Shown here: one piece after another, positions 35,743 through 43,322 of the stretch
How positions within the stretch are numbered: position 1 is the stretch's first letter
Layout: every line of letters begins with the position of its first letter
Source of the DNA: Paracoccus litorisediminis
GTDB taxonomy: Bacteria > Pseudomonadota > Alphaproteobacteria > Rhodobacterales > Rhodobacteraceae
DNA: 64,000 nt
Direction: 5' to 3'
Assembly: GCF_009711205.1 (NCBI RefSeq)
Contig: NZ_WMIG01000001.1
Coordinates: forward strand, 1 to 64,000
The notes under the pieces: generated by a model
Databases searched by the model: none
What the model saw: only the letters and a program-made list of their open reading frames with translations
Told to the model about the DNA's origin: nothing
Translations under genes and position numbers: made by a program

Positions 35743-36006
35743 TCAGTCCCGCGCTGTCCACGGATCCGGGTTGTGCGACCACTCATGCGTCGCCCTTGAC
35801 CTGATCTCCTCTAGCGCGGATCCGTACGTCTCAGCATAGCCGTTAGCGGTTGGGGTCGTGATGATCGACCAACGCCACACCTGGCGATACGGGTTCTGGA
35901 CTGTGTCGCAAAGAATTCGCCCTACAACCAATCCATCACGTGAAATCGTCCAATCGTCGGCTCGACCGTGCCAAGTGAAAATGTGCGTCCAGTAATGGCC
36001 CGTCAT
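35743..36006 (-). CDS. Small conserved hypothetical protein
   Basis: An 87-residue protein starting MTGHYWTHIFTWHGRADDWT, with DGLVVGRILC and WRWSIITTPTANGYAETYGSALEEIRSR. The W-W-S-I and ANGYA-then-helix pattern resembles small proteins common in alphaproteobacterial islands. It is convergent with the RHH pair. Function unknown. Confidence 0.6.
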   Translation of the reverse strand: MTGHYWTHIFTWHGRADDWTISRDGLVVGRILCDTVQNPYRQVWRWSIITTPTANGYAETYGSALEEIRSRATHEWSHNPDPWTARD

Positions 36007-36464
36007 CCTACGCCCCGGTTGCGATTTGTAGGCTACTGCAATGTGATACCTGATAGGAGATTGTGGCTCTGGTGCCGAGGGGTGCTGATCGCGCAGACGA
36101 ACAGTGCGACACGTCCAAGTCGTCGGAACATTGAATTCCCCTTCAAATACTCAGTCAAAATGGAAACAGAGCGTTAGGTAAGAGGCTGGCCGAATAGGCT
36201 GGTAATTCTAGAAGGCGTTCCTTCTCCCCCGTGCCCGGCGGGTAGAGGTAGGATTTCAGAATGCGTGATTCCTGCCAAGATCAAATGCTGCCGCCTGGGG
36301 GTGTATGGGGCTAAATCAAAATACGCCCGACATATCGAGCTCGAAAGGAATCGAGCACGCGGTACCTTTAGCCTTCTGTATGTCTTGGTGTCTGACTTCT
36401 GCCTCGCTTGACGATCAGAACATTGGCGCCAGGGTCTGCCGTCAAAACCGGTGCTATCTCTGAA
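36007..36464. other. Intergenic, no supported gene
   Basis: About 460 bases with short frames only and no ribosome site in front of any of them. Confidence 0.4.
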
Positions 36465-36556
36465 AAGGAAAAGGGTCGGCCCTCTCTCCAGACCGACCCT
36501 TCCGGCGAACTAAGTCGCCATCCCTCTTGGCCATGCTTCGGCAGAAACATCATGCG
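36465..36556 (+). repeat. Hairpin repeat module, copy A
   Basis: GAAAAGGGTCGGC...ACCGACCCTTC forms a long stem, followed by GGCGAACTAAGTCGCC (a second stem) and GCCATGCTTCGGCAGA (a third). The same order occurs in copy B at 38807-38895. In both copies a short ORF starting MLRQ begins at the shared ATGCTTCGGCAG. Confidence 0.65.
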
Positions 36557-36697
36557 GCCGTGGAGCTCATTCAGCTACTTGTCGAAAAGGTCAGGCTCGG
36601 CGTAAAGACTGTTGGCAAGGTTTCTGACATGTCAAAAACACCTGAAGCTCACGCCCGCCCTGACCGAAGTCCCATTTTTACATACTTTATGATATGA
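36533..36697 (+). CDS. Tiny ORF of the repeat module, 54 aa
   Basis: MLRQKHHAAVELIQLLVEKV, then a basic tail ending TYFMI. Its first residues match the ORF at 38866 (MLRQSYDAAVQQF). There is no Shine-Dalgarno; the ATG sits inside a structured repeat. It may be a real small protein whose translation is controlled by the fold, or just part of an RNA. Confidence 0.35.
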   Translation: MLRQKHHAAVELIQLLVEKVRLGVKTVGKVSDMSKTPEAHARPDRSPIFTYFMI

Positions 36698-36744
36698 TTT
36701 TAGCTTCTCATCAGAATCCGTTAGCTGGTGCGAAGGAGGCCGCT

Positions 36745-36915
36745 ATGTCGAATAATGAAAAGCTTAGCTCCCAAAACGCCGACCGAGGCGTAACGGATGC
36801 TCGCGCTGTTAGTGACCTTAGTGACGATGAGGTCGAAGAAATGTTCCAGGAACTGGTTGCGCGCATTGATTCTGAGCAGCATCCGCTCGAAGCAGACAGT
36901 TCCGGTGATATATAG
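36745..36915 (+). CDS. Small acidic hypothetical protein, 56 aa
   Basis: Starts MSNNEKLSSQNADRGVTDAR with AAGGAGG seven bases upstream, then LSDDEVEEMFQELVARIDSE, an amphipathic acidic helix. It lies 49 bases before the HTH antitoxin-like gene in the same direction. In the usual layout that position would hold a HigB/RelE-type toxin; this protein is too small and acidic for that, so it may be a different partner. Confidence 0.55.
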   Translation: MSNNEKLSSQNADRGVTDARAVSDLSDDEVEEMFQELVARIDSEQHPLEADSSGDI

Positions 36916-36964
36916 AACTGTGCCATACCGATATTGATGTCGAAGATGGCGCAGGAGAGCGGCT

Positions 36965-37258
36965 ATGACTATTGATACCACCCCTTCCGCCGCGGCCAAG
37001 TGTCTGGGCGACCCGGAAGCTCATGCCGTTCTCCTGCGTGACGCTTTGCAAACTGGGGATGCAGGCTTCATCGCCCAAACCCTCGGCGAAATCGTTCGCG
37101 CTCGTGGCGTCTCTCAGGTGGCACGTGACGCCGGCCTGAGCCGGGAGGCACTCTACAGAGTGCTTTCCGCGACGGGGAACCCGAAACTTTCTACTCTGCT
37201 GGGCGTGACCAAGGCGCTGAACATCCGCCTTGAGGCTTCCGCGATTCCGCCGGAATGA
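36965..37258 (+). CDS. HigA-like HTH antitoxin (addiction-module antidote type)
   Basis: A 97-residue protein with FIAQTLGEIVRARGVSQVAR then DAGLSREALYRVLSATGNPK and STLLGVTKALNIRL. This is the COG3636-type antidote fold: an HTH where an Ala-Gly-Leu-Ser helix reads DNA. Family members pair with a Gp49/HigB-like RNase encoded just upstream. No such toxin is present here. It could be an orphan that cross-neutralises another toxin or acts as a regulator. Confidence 0.8.
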   Translation: MTIDTTPSAAAKCLGDPEAHAVLLRDALQTGDAGFIAQTLGEIVRARGVSQVARDAGLSREALYRVLSATGNPKLSTLLGVTKALNIRLEASAIPPE

Positions 37259-37620
37259 TCTCGTCTTTTACATCGCGGATGTGTGCGCACAGCGGGGCAA
37301 ATAGGACATCGCATTACTGGACACCGCCCCGACCCCCTTGGGCCACACGCCGACCTCTCGCCAATCCGCGCCCGCGACGCAATCGCAATGCGATTCAGTT
37401 TCTGCGGGCGCAGCTTGGCACACTCGATTCACAACACCTTCTGCCAGACGCGGATACTCATCAAAGATCCTATAAATCTCCACGCCACCCAAAGTGACAA
37501 AATATAATCTTGAGCAATTTCCAGGTCGTGCAGGCTGAGGAAAAGCTGCCCAGATGCAGTTTGTCTCAAAAGACCCATATCCACTAGGACACTACATGGC
37601 CGATTTGGAAGGATCCGAAA
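37259..37620. other. Intergenic, no supported gene
   Basis: About 360 bases. Overlapping frames on both strands lack motifs. The last 20 bases hold the ribosome site of the next ORF. Confidence 0.4.
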
Positions 37621-37977
37621 ATGGAACACAAAACATTTAAATGGAAGGCTGCCGATAGCGCGCATAGGCACGTTGACAGCGGCTCAACACGTCATCGCAA
37701 TGTATACGACAACCTGACCGAAAAAGACTGTGATGCGCTTGCAGCCCAACGGATGCGCAAGGAAGGGGGTATCGGGGATAGTGCGCACCTATCACACGCT
37801 GAAGTTGCCCCAGCTTCTTCCGTTGTTTCGCCTGTCCTTAGCTATACGGCCATACCAATTGCTATTGTGGATCCAGCCTTTCAACGGGAAACTGATCGCC
37901 GCGACGAAGCGAAACGCGTAAAAGCGCGACACCAAGAATATTGGAGCATCCGGTATTGCGCGCTTGGCGATGGTTAA
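37621..37977 (+). CDS. Hypothetical protein, 118 aa
   Basis: Starts MEHKTFKWKAADSAHRHVDS with GGAAGGAT upstream. Charged and His-rich at the N-terminus, a neutral middle (VVSPVLSYTAIPIAIVDPAF), and a basic end. No family was recognised; codon use is less GC-rich at third positions than in the prophage genes, suggesting separate origin. Confidence 0.4.
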   Translation: MEHKTFKWKAADSAHRHVDSGSTRHRNVYDNLTEKDCDALAAQRMRKEGGIGDSAHLSHAEVAPASSVVSPVLSYTAIPIAIVDPAFQRETDRRDEAKRVKARHQEYWSIRYCALGDG

Positions 37978-38010
37978 CTGACCAATATGCGTCGCGCGCG
38001 ACTTCCGGTT

Positions 38011-38184
38011 CTATCTCGCCATTGTGCAGCGCCAGAACCGCTTCGGCCCCCACCTGATGTATGGATCGTCGCAGTCACAGCGAGTCGAAAGCGCGCGTCC
38101 CATGGCCGCCGCATCGTTTACTATACGATAGGTGGGCGGATTTTTCCTGGAAGTTGACAGGTTGTCGGTGAACGCATCGGGCAT
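38011..38184 (-). CDS. Possible small protein, 57 aa
   Basis: Starts MPDAFTDNLSTSRKNPPTYR after GGTGAG, and ends in CDCDDPYIRWGPKRFWRCTMAR. Three cysteines and several aromatics at the C-terminus could bind metal. It is convergent with the 37621 ORF. Weakly supported. Confidence 0.3.
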   Translation of the reverse strand: MPDAFTDNLSTSRKNPPTYRIVNDAAAMGRALSTRCDCDDPYIRWGPKRFWRCTMAR

Positions 38185-38254
38185 GCGGATCTCACCAATT
38201 CTGTTCCGCGTGTCTAACCACACATTTGTTTGAGGCCGCTCCAAGGAAATGGGG

Positions 38255-38312
38255 TATACTCCCAAGAGATGACGGCAGCGCCCGTATCCGGGCGGCTGCG
38301 AGCTATCTCTTG
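38255..38312 (+). promoter_or_regulatory. TATACT box and long 5' leader hairpin
   Basis: TATACT at 38255-38260 (with a possible TTGAGG 19 bases before it) is followed at once by a 50-base hairpin: outer arms CAAGAGAT (38263-38270) and ATCTCTTG (38305-38312), inner arms GCAGC-GCCCG and CGGGC-G-GCTGC. Transcription from this box would start at the hairpin base. The leader precedes two small overlapping ORFs and may stabilise the mRNA or regulate it. Confidence 0.5.
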
Positions 38313-38334
38313 AGACCCCACCTTGGAGGTCGCA

Positions 38335-38466
38335 ATGCCGATTAAAACTGCCGAACTGGACTTCTCGAATCGCGCCTGCTCCGCGCAACGCTCCCCTCAA
38401 GAATTAAGGGGGAAAGATGCAGAAAACCATAATCGAATGCGTACCAGAACTACTCGACCGGGTTAA
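38335..38466 (+). CDS. Possible 43-aa leader ORF
   Basis: The ATG is preceded by TTGGAGGTCGCA, one of the best ribosome sites in the region. It encodes MPIKTAELDFSNRACSAQRS and a basic tail, and its 3' half overlaps the sigma-like gene in another frame by 50 bases. The arrangement suggests a leader peptide or coupling device, with uncertain reality as a protein. Confidence 0.4.
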   Translation: MPIKTAELDFSNRACSAQRSPQELRGKDAENHNRMRTRTTRPG

Positions 38467-38659
38467 AATCCTGGGACTTGATGATGATGCTGCCGAAGAT
38501 CTGGTCGCCCGCGCGTTGACATGGGCTATCGATCATTTGGAGCAATTCAACCCCCGCTTCGGCCTAGAAAACTGGCTGATTTTCATCAGCGACATGCTGA
38601 TGTGCGAGATTTTGGACAGGAAGCGTCCAGACTCGAACGATGTGGCTCGTGTGGCCTGA
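38417..38659 (+). CDS. Stand-alone sigma-70 region-2-like protein, 80 aa
   Basis: MQKTIIECVPELLDRVKILG is followed by LDDDAAEDLVARALTWAIDH, LEQFNPRFGLENWLIFISDM and LMCEILDRKR. This matches region 2 of ECF sigma factors in order (the AEDLVQ helix, the FxPxxxLxxWL turn, and the IDELRRR end), but region 4 and the linker are absent. Such a domain could bind the beta-prime clamp or a -10 element. AAGGGGGAAAG lies right before the ATG. A hairpin with CCCGCC/GGCGGG follows the stop. The assignment is by pattern only. Confidence 0.55.
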   Translation: MQKTIIECVPELLDRVKILGLDDDAAEDLVARALTWAIDHLEQFNPRFGLENWLIFISDMLMCEILDRKRPDSNDVARVA

Positions 38660-38667
38660 AGAGTAAA

Positions 38668-38698
38668 AACCCGCCTTGGGACAGCCGGGGCGGGTTCG
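38668..38698 (+). terminator. Terminator-like hairpin after the sigma-like gene
   Basis: AACCCGCC (38668-38675) and GGCGGGTT (38689-38696) are exact complements around a 13-base loop. Only a short TCGT follows, so efficiency is uncertain. Confidence 0.6.
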
Positions 38699-38806
38699 TC
38701 ATACCAGCACTTTACACGTGCTCAAGCTGGGCATTAAATCTTCAGCGAGAGCCGCTTCAGCCCGGCACGACGTGCCCGAATCAAAATAAAACGACTGTGG
38801 GAAAGA

Positions 38807-38895
38807 AAGGGTCGATCCCGCAGAGACCGACCCTTCGGCGACCAGAGTCACCTTCTCCCATTGCCATGCTTCGGCAGAGTTATGATGCAGCTGTT
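38807..38895 (+). repeat. Hairpin repeat module, copy B
   Basis: AAAGGGTCGATC...GACCGACCCTTCGGCGAC, then GCCATGCTTCGGCAGA, the same order of elements as copy A at 36465. The first stem is AAGGGTCG/CGACCCTT. It lies 2.3 kb from copy A in the same direction and directly before the prophage's last minus-strand gene. Confidence 0.65.
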
Positions 38896-38970
38896 CAGCA
38901 ATTTCGCCAAGCTAAAAATGAGAACGTACTACCATCAGGCAATTATTCCCTGCTTCCCGTGGCAAGATGA
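38866..38970 (+). CDS. Tiny ORF of the repeat module, 34 aa
   Basis: MLRQSYDAAVQQFRQAKNEN and a short neutral end. The first ten residues match the copy A ORF. No ribosome site. See copy A. Confidence 0.3.
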   Translation: MLRQSYDAAVQQFRQAKNENVLPSGNYSLLPVAR

Positions 38971-38982
38971 TTTCCTTAGCGA

Positions 38983-39519
38983 TCAGCCGTAGCGTGGGAC
39001 GCGGCGATCAATCGCTTTCAACAACTCATCAATGTTTCCCTTCACCTTTTCGGTCGCGGCCTGCTCGAGTTTTGCCTCGGCCAAGTTTGTCAGAGCTCCG
39101 GCATCGAGGTCGAAGTGCCTGACGGCATCCGGAGCGCCGACATCGCGCACATGATCAAGGATGATCTGGATCGCCGCCGAACCGGTCAGCTGACGGGCCA
39201 GTGCCAACCGCGCGCCGGTCATCAATGCGGATTGCAGCGCCTCGCGATATCTGGCCTCGATCTCGATCCCCCACTTCTCACGCGCCTTCTTGGTCCCCCA
39301 TGCGATGATGGCAGCGATCACAAGCCCGATCAGGTCGAGCAGGCCGGGCGCCGCCGCGGTCAGGAAGGTGTCGAGTGTAGCGGCCGAGGCCTTCAAGGGC
39401 ATCGCCACCACGGTGACCATCACCAAGGCTAGCGGCCAGACGCGAGGCTCGCGGATGGTCCAAAGAAACAGTGCGATAGCCGCAAGGGCCACAAGGGCCA
39501 GCAGGAAGAAAAGCGTCAT
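38983..39519 (-). CDS. Putative holin-like membrane protein
   Basis: A 178-residue protein. Two N-terminal membrane helices (about 1-18 and 28-45) and a third hydrophobic stretch (LLDLIGLVIAAIIAWGTKKA, about 59-78) precede a long soluble helical tail. It follows the endolysin gene by two bases in the lysis block. Holin is inferred from position and topology; the length is above that of typical holins. Confidence 0.5.
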   Translation of the reverse strand: MTLFFLLALVALAAIALFLWTIREPRVWPLALVMVTVVAMPLKASAATLDTFLTAAAPGLLDLIGLVIAAIIAWGTKKAREKWGIEIEARYREALQSALMTGARLALARQLTGSAAIQIILDHVRDVGAPDAVRHFDLDAGALTNLAEAKLEQAATEKVKGNIDELLKAIDRRVPRYG

Positions 39520-39521
39520 GG

Positions 39522-40262
39522 TCAGTTTCCTTTCAGAAGCAGGGCGGCCCAGGTCGCCGCATCGATGTTGCCGGTCTCGCGCAACCGGAAAGCGCGCTGG
39601 AATGCGACCGCGGCGGCGCGGGTCTTCGGGCCGAAATCGCCGTCGATCTGTCCGGGGTTGAAGCCCTTGGCGGCCAGGAGGGCTTGAGCCCGGCGCACCG
39701 GCTCGCCGACATCGCCGCGCTGCAGGGTCGGCGGAATGTCTGGCGCCGGACTCAACCGCCCCGAGGGCACGACCACCCCCATCGCCTCGCGGATCCGCGC
39801 CCGGATCTTGTCGCCGACCTCGACGGGATTGCCGGGCTTGGTCATGCCGGGCAGCCAGGCGATGTCCCATTTGCCCCGCTGCGCGATCTTCAGCGTCGGC
39901 TGGACTTCGGCATGCGACAGCACCGTCTCGCGCTTGACCGGGATTTGGTGGCGGCGGCACAGCCCGGCGCAGAGCTGCGCCAGTGCGGCCAGCTGCGCTT
40001 CGGTGATCGGCCATGGCCCTGAGGAGAACGGGGCCTCGACGGCGCGGGCCATGCCAGCCAGCGCGATCCCGATCGAACCGGTGTTGCAGTTGAGGGTGTG
40101 CGCCGCATAGCGCCCCGACACCAACGGACCGAGATTGTCCTCGGGGGCGTGGTCGCCTTCGACGACAATGCCGGAGCCGTCGATGACATAGTGATAATGC
40201 TGGCGGTCCAGGGCCGACACGGCATGCGTGCCCGCGGACCAGTGCATGATGATCCGTTCCAT
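39522..40262 (-). CDS. Endolysin: N-acetylmuramoyl-L-alanine amidase with peptidoglycan-binding domain
   Basis: A 246-residue protein. An amidase_2/PGRP fold with zinc ligands H7 (MHWSAG), a middle histidine in the AAHTLNCNTGSIGIALAG region and H117 (VLSHAEV) is followed by a PG_binding_1 domain at about 175-245 (LQRGDVGEPVRRAQALLAAKGF, FGPKTRAAAVAFQ). It cuts the bond between MurNAc and the stem peptide to release phage. No signal peptide, so a holin is needed. Confidence 0.9.
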   Translation of the reverse strand: MERIIMHWSAGTHAVSALDRQHYHYVIDGSGIVVEGDHAPEDNLGPLVSGRYAAHTLNCNTGSIGIALAGMARAVEAPFSSGPWPITEAQLAALAQLCAGLCRRHQIPVKRETVLSHAEVQPTLKIAQRGKWDIAWLPGMTKPGNPVEVGDKIRARIREAMGVVVPSGRLSPAPDIPPTLQRGDVGEPVRRAQALLAAKGFNPGQIDGDFGPKTRAAAVAFQRAFRLRETGNIDAATWAALLLKGN

Positions 40263-40280
40263 TCCAGTCCTCTGAAAATG

Positions 40281-40303
40281 AAAAGGCCCGCACGAGGCGG
40301 GCC
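40281..40303 (-). terminator. Minus-strand terminator within the late operon
   Basis: On the minus strand GGCCCGC-CTCGT-GCGGGCC followed by TTTTC, between the small tail gene and the endolysin. It may separate tail and lysis transcripts. Confidence 0.75.
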
Positions 40304-40311
40304 GGATAGGG

Positions 40312-40494
40312 TTATTCGGAGAATTCGTCGGGGGGTGGGTTCGGCGGTGCGAACACGCTGCCGTCCCATGTCCAGCCGACCCCGACGATATTGTCGGAAC
40401 CGATGACGACGTGATCTGGTGCGGGCGGGCAATCATCCGGCTCGACGGTGACCTGCGCCACGATCCCGAATTGAATGTGCGCGACATAGATCAT
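40312..40494 (-). CDS. Small phage protein, 60 aa
   Basis: MIYVAHIQFGIVAQVTVEPDDCPP... with VGVGWTWDGSVFAPPNPP at the end, a W-D-G turn common in small tail-fibre-linked proteins. Start overlaps the previous gene's stop (ATGA). Likely a tail or fibre accessory factor. Confidence 0.6.
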   Translation of the reverse strand: MIYVAHIQFGIVAQVTVEPDDCPPAPDHVVIGSDNIVGVGWTWDGSVFAPPNPPPDEFSE

Positions 40495-41390
40495 GCGGCC
40501 ATCCTCACCGTGACCTGGTCGGCGCGAACCCGAACAAACAGGAACCCGTCACCTGCCTTGCCGACATTGGCGCTCAGCGCGCCCCTTGAGCCTGAGCCGA
40601 GAGTCTTGTCCTCAGAGGCGATGCCGGATTCCGAGAGCAAGATGCCACGCTCACCAGCGCAGACGATGGTTGGAACCGCCAGCCAGTCCAGCTCGACGCC
40701 CGGACCGGCGGCCCCGGCCACCCCGGCCGCGGCGTTTCCGCCCGGACCTCCCGCACCACCGGACCCTCCCGATGCGGCATTTCCCGCGGTGGAGCTGCTA
40801 TTCGCCGTGCCGCCGCGATACCCCTGCCCATCAACCCCAGTGCCGAAATTCGTATTGGTCCCCGTCGCGTTGGTCTGAGCCCGTGCGCCGCCCCCAGACC
40901 CGCCCGGACCAGCGTTGGCATAAGACCCGGAGATGGCGCCATATCCACCGCCTGTCGCCGTTTCGACAAGGCCACCGGGATGCGACAGGGTGCTGTCTGA
41001 GCCCTGATTGGCGATGTTGACGGCGGTGGTAATCGCCGGCCCACCAGCGCCGATTTCGACGGTATAGGTTCCGTCGACAAGAGGCCCGATCGGGTCATCA
41101 TCAATCAACCCGCCTGCCCCGCCCGGTCCGGGCAGATAGATCGAGTTGGTGCTGCGGGCGCCGGTGGCGGCCCCGGCGCCCAGAGCCCGCTTCCAGCCGA
41201 TCTCGGCCGCAAGGGCGGCGACGCCCTCAACCAGCCATGACCCCGATTGGTGGAACGTGATCTGATTGTAGGCGACGCCGTCCCGAGAGAAGGATGTGAT
41301 AAGGCCGCCGCTGACCGTGATGGTGGGGAGCGCCTTCGCGGTCATCCCGGGCGGTGTGACCCCCAGCCCCAGTCCGAGCCCGACAAACAT
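40491..41390 (-). CDS. Glycine-rich phage tail fibre protein
   Basis: A 299-residue protein. N-terminal part with ITVSGGLITSFSRDG and a beta-like middle; a Gly-rich region from about residue 85 to 230 (GGSGGGARAQTNATGTNT, GGSGGAGGPGGNAAAGVAGA), and a C-terminal beta segment. Gly-rich domains of this sort occur in receptor-binding tips. It has 1-base overlap with the spike-base gene. Confidence 0.7.
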   Translation of the reverse strand: MFVGLGLGLGVTPPGMTAKALPTITVSGGLITSFSRDGVAYNQITFHQSGSWLVEGVAALAAEIGWKRALGAGAATGARSTNSIYLPGPGGAGGLIDDDPIGPLVDGTYTVEIGAGGPAITTAVNIANQGSDSTLSHPGGLVETATGGGYGAISGSYANAGPGGSGGGARAQTNATGTNTNFGTGVDGQGYRGGTANSSSTAGNAASGGSGGAGGPGGNAAAGVAGAAGPGVELDWLAVPTIVCAGERGILLSESGIASEDKTLGSGSRGALSANVGKAGDGFLFVRVRADQVTVRMAA

Positions 41391-41653
41391 CAGACCCAGC
41401 CCGTAATACCGGTCGCCGTGGTGCCGGTGGCGCGGATGCGGGCGGCACTCATGGCATAGGTGCCAGCGGGCAGCGCCGCAGTGGTGTAGATCACGCCGTC
41501 CAGACCGATGAATGACAGCGTGCCGCCGACATTGATCGTCACGGCGCGGATGGCTTCGGCCAGGTCGGCGCTATCGCTGGGGGTCACGGCACAGGCGCCG
41601 AGTGCCGGGGCGTTGGTGCCATGGGTGAAGGCACTGAAGCGGTTTGCAGGCAT
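41390..41653 (-). CDS. Spike base protein, RCAP_Rcc01079 type
   Basis: An 87-residue protein starting MPANRFSAFTHGTNAPALGA, with CAVTPSDSADLAEAIRAVTI and GGTLSFIGLDG, then the RIRATGTTATGITGWV ending. This matches the pattern of the gene-transfer-agent spike base protein from Rhodobacter. The ATG at 41653 is the family-like start. Confidence 0.7.
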   Translation of the reverse strand: MPANRFSAFTHGTNAPALGACAVTPSDSADLAEAIRAVTINVGGTLSFIGLDGVIYTTAALPAGTYAMSAARIRATGTTATGITGWV

Positions 41654-41665
41654 GGGTTCTCCATG

Positions 41666-41690
41666 AAAAAGCCCCGCACGCTGGCGGGTG
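41666..41690 (-). terminator. Minus-strand terminator before the spike-base gene
   Basis: Minus strand CCCGC-CAGCGT-GCGGG-GCTTTTTC. It lies upstream of the 41653 start and so could end transcripts coming from the tail genes. Confidence 0.6.
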
Positions 41691-42167
41691 AGCGGGAACA
41701 TTTGGATTGGATCTCGGTTTACCGATCCCTAGAGTCGGGATGGGGCTCGAGTTACGTCAGCCCGACCGGCGACACGCCTCTTCCGGCAGTAACGGGGCGT
41801 GTACGTAGGGCGGGGGGTGTTCCTAGCCGGTCCACCCCCCGACATAGTCCTTCCGAAGGCGAGGCGAGGCAGCGGGTAGGAAAGAAAATGGCTTCTCATT
41901 TTGAGAACGTTGCCCGCTTTCCAGCCGATCATCCTAAAGCATTCGCCTCATGCTTCCTTCATTTCTAGCTGCGTAGATGCACGCGGGATAACCAGTGTCG
42001 CGGGCTTTAACGGGCAACCCTCCATCATTTTCAGGCCCAATTTGTAGCGGTCGGCACCATTGTCGGAACCCTTTTGCGTCACCGGTGTTTGAATTTTTCT
42101 GAAAGGCAAGATGGCTAAACTGGCCTCCTGCCTTCGCGGCGAGATAAATACTCTCGGAGTGAAGTTC
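41691..42167. other. Intergenic region inside the prophage, no supported gene
   Basis: About 475 bases between the spike-base gene and the small plus-strand gene. The minus-strand frames here show no motifs. It may hold promoters for both directions. Confidence 0.4.
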
Positions 42168-42365
42168 ATGAGGAAGACCGCAGTTCTCACTGACGCGCTG
42201 ACCGGCATTACCGCGTTCTATCACAGTCCGCCGTGGCATCTCGAAGCGATCAAGCAACACACGACCTGCACGATCGTGATCCTTTCAAACGAAGACGGAA
42301 CACGTCGGTTGATCCCCATAAAGCCCGAAACTCAGGATGTTCATAAGCGCTTTGCGAATTGGTAA
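42168..42365 (+). CDS. Small hypothetical protein, 65 aa
   Basis: MRKTAVLTDALTGITAFYHS, then IKQHTTCTIVILSNEDGTRR, a beta-rich small fold. CGGAG lies seven bases before the ATG 42168. One of only two plus-strand genes in the prophage block; such islands are often expressed from the prophage state. Confidence 0.5.
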   Translation: MRKTAVLTDALTGITAFYHSPPWHLEAIKQHTTCTIVILSNEDGTRRLIPIKPETQDVHKRFANW

Positions 42366-42470
42366 GGCCGAATGGCAATTCCCGTCATTTGATCCGGTAT
42401 GACACAACCCCAGGAGGATGGCGGGGCGGACTGGGGTTGATGCTGGGGACGGCGGAGGGCACAATGCCCT

Positions 42471-42680
42471 ATGAAGGCAACATATGATGACACCGCATTC
42501 ACACTGACCGGCACCCATTGGTCAGGCACCTATCCACTCGAAGATCTGTCCAGTTGGTTGGGCTTTTATCGTCAGCAACGCGATCTGCATCCGAAGGCCG
42601 CTGGCAAGTATGATGCCAGCATTGCCGAGCTGGAGCGCCTCACCCGCGAAGTTGATCAGCCCTTCGGCAAGAGCGAATAA
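42471..42680 (+). CDS. Small phage protein, 69 aa, with a decayed copy at 5.3 kb
   Basis: MKATYDDTAFTLTGTHWSGT, then a helical C-terminal part (SIAELERLTREVDQPFGKSE). Its 3' end overlaps the convergent membrane protein by 25 bases. The copy at 5300 has the same sequence with stops. The conservation of the pair suggests a real gene. Function unknown. Confidence 0.6.
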   Translation: MKATYDDTAFTLTGTHWSGTYPLEDLSSWLGFYRQQRDLHPKAAGKYDASIAELERLTREVDQPFGKSE

Positions 42681-43252
42681 GTCACGACGTCGGTGCGGTC
42701 GTAGACTTTGCGACCGTCGCAGTCATATTCCAACGCGATGTAGAGTTCGATCCTGCCCGGCCGCAGCGTGTCGGGCGGGATCAGCTTGACCCGCAACCGG
42801 GTCTGTTCTTCGCTGATCTGGCGCGACGGCTGGATTTCTGAGCCCGGGGTGATCACCCCACCCGCCTCGGTGAACAGCGACTGCCCCGAGATGAAATGAC
42901 ATTGCGCGCCCAGTTCCGTGCGTTCGATCACCAGGTTGAGGATTACCGGCTCACCCATACGCACCGGCTCGGTGACATAGCTCAGACCGGGCGGCTGGCG
43001 AATGACCCGGTTGTCACCCGTCGCGGCCGCCAATTCAGTGCGCAAAGCAAGCACATCCTTCTGCAGCGCAGTCAGCATAGCCGGGCTGGACCAGACCGCC
43101 CGCGCATTGTCCCAAAAGGGCGTGAAGACCGCCAGCAGCACTGCGCCGACCAGCCAGAAGGCAATGCCAGTGAGCCAGACCCAAAGGCGGTCCAGAAAGA
43201 AGCCGAGGGTCGGAATGATGCGCTGTCCCTTGCTCTCGATGGTCTGCGTCAT
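42656..43252 (-). CDS. Phage membrane-anchored protein
   Basis: A 198-residue protein. One or two hydrophobic segments at about 26-48 (LWVWLTGIAFWLVGAVLLAV), a short coiled region (MLTALQKDVLALRTELAAAT), and a C-terminal beta domain with a long conserved-looking text (PGRIELYIALEYDCDGRKVY). An N-in, single-anchor topology is likely. It may be a lysis or exclusion factor; the decayed copy at 5.4-5.6 kb keeps the C-terminal part. Confidence 0.65.
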   Translation of the reverse strand: MTQTIESKGQRIIPTLGFFLDRLWVWLTGIAFWLVGAVLLAVFTPFWDNARAVWSSPAMLTALQKDVLALRTELAAATGDNRVIRQPPGLSYVTEPVRMGEPVILNLVIERTELGAQCHFISGQSLFTEAGGVITPGSEIQPSRQISEEQTRLRVKLIPPDTLRPGRIELYIALEYDCDGRKVYDRTDVVTYSLLPKG

Positions 43253-43322
43253 GGCGTCTCCACGCGAAAATGATCAGGAAGAACCGTCGAACGGAATTCT
43301 CCGAAGATTGCAGGAAGAGAAT

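Noticed and set aside
38983-40293. A 436-residue minus-strand frame across endolysin and holin-like genes
   Set aside because: Only the part from 39519 is a sensible protein; the upstream part is out of frame with the clear amidase gene.
41934-42260. Minus-strand 108-aa frame in the prophage gap
   Set aside because: It overlaps the better supported plus-strand gene at 42168 and has no start signal.
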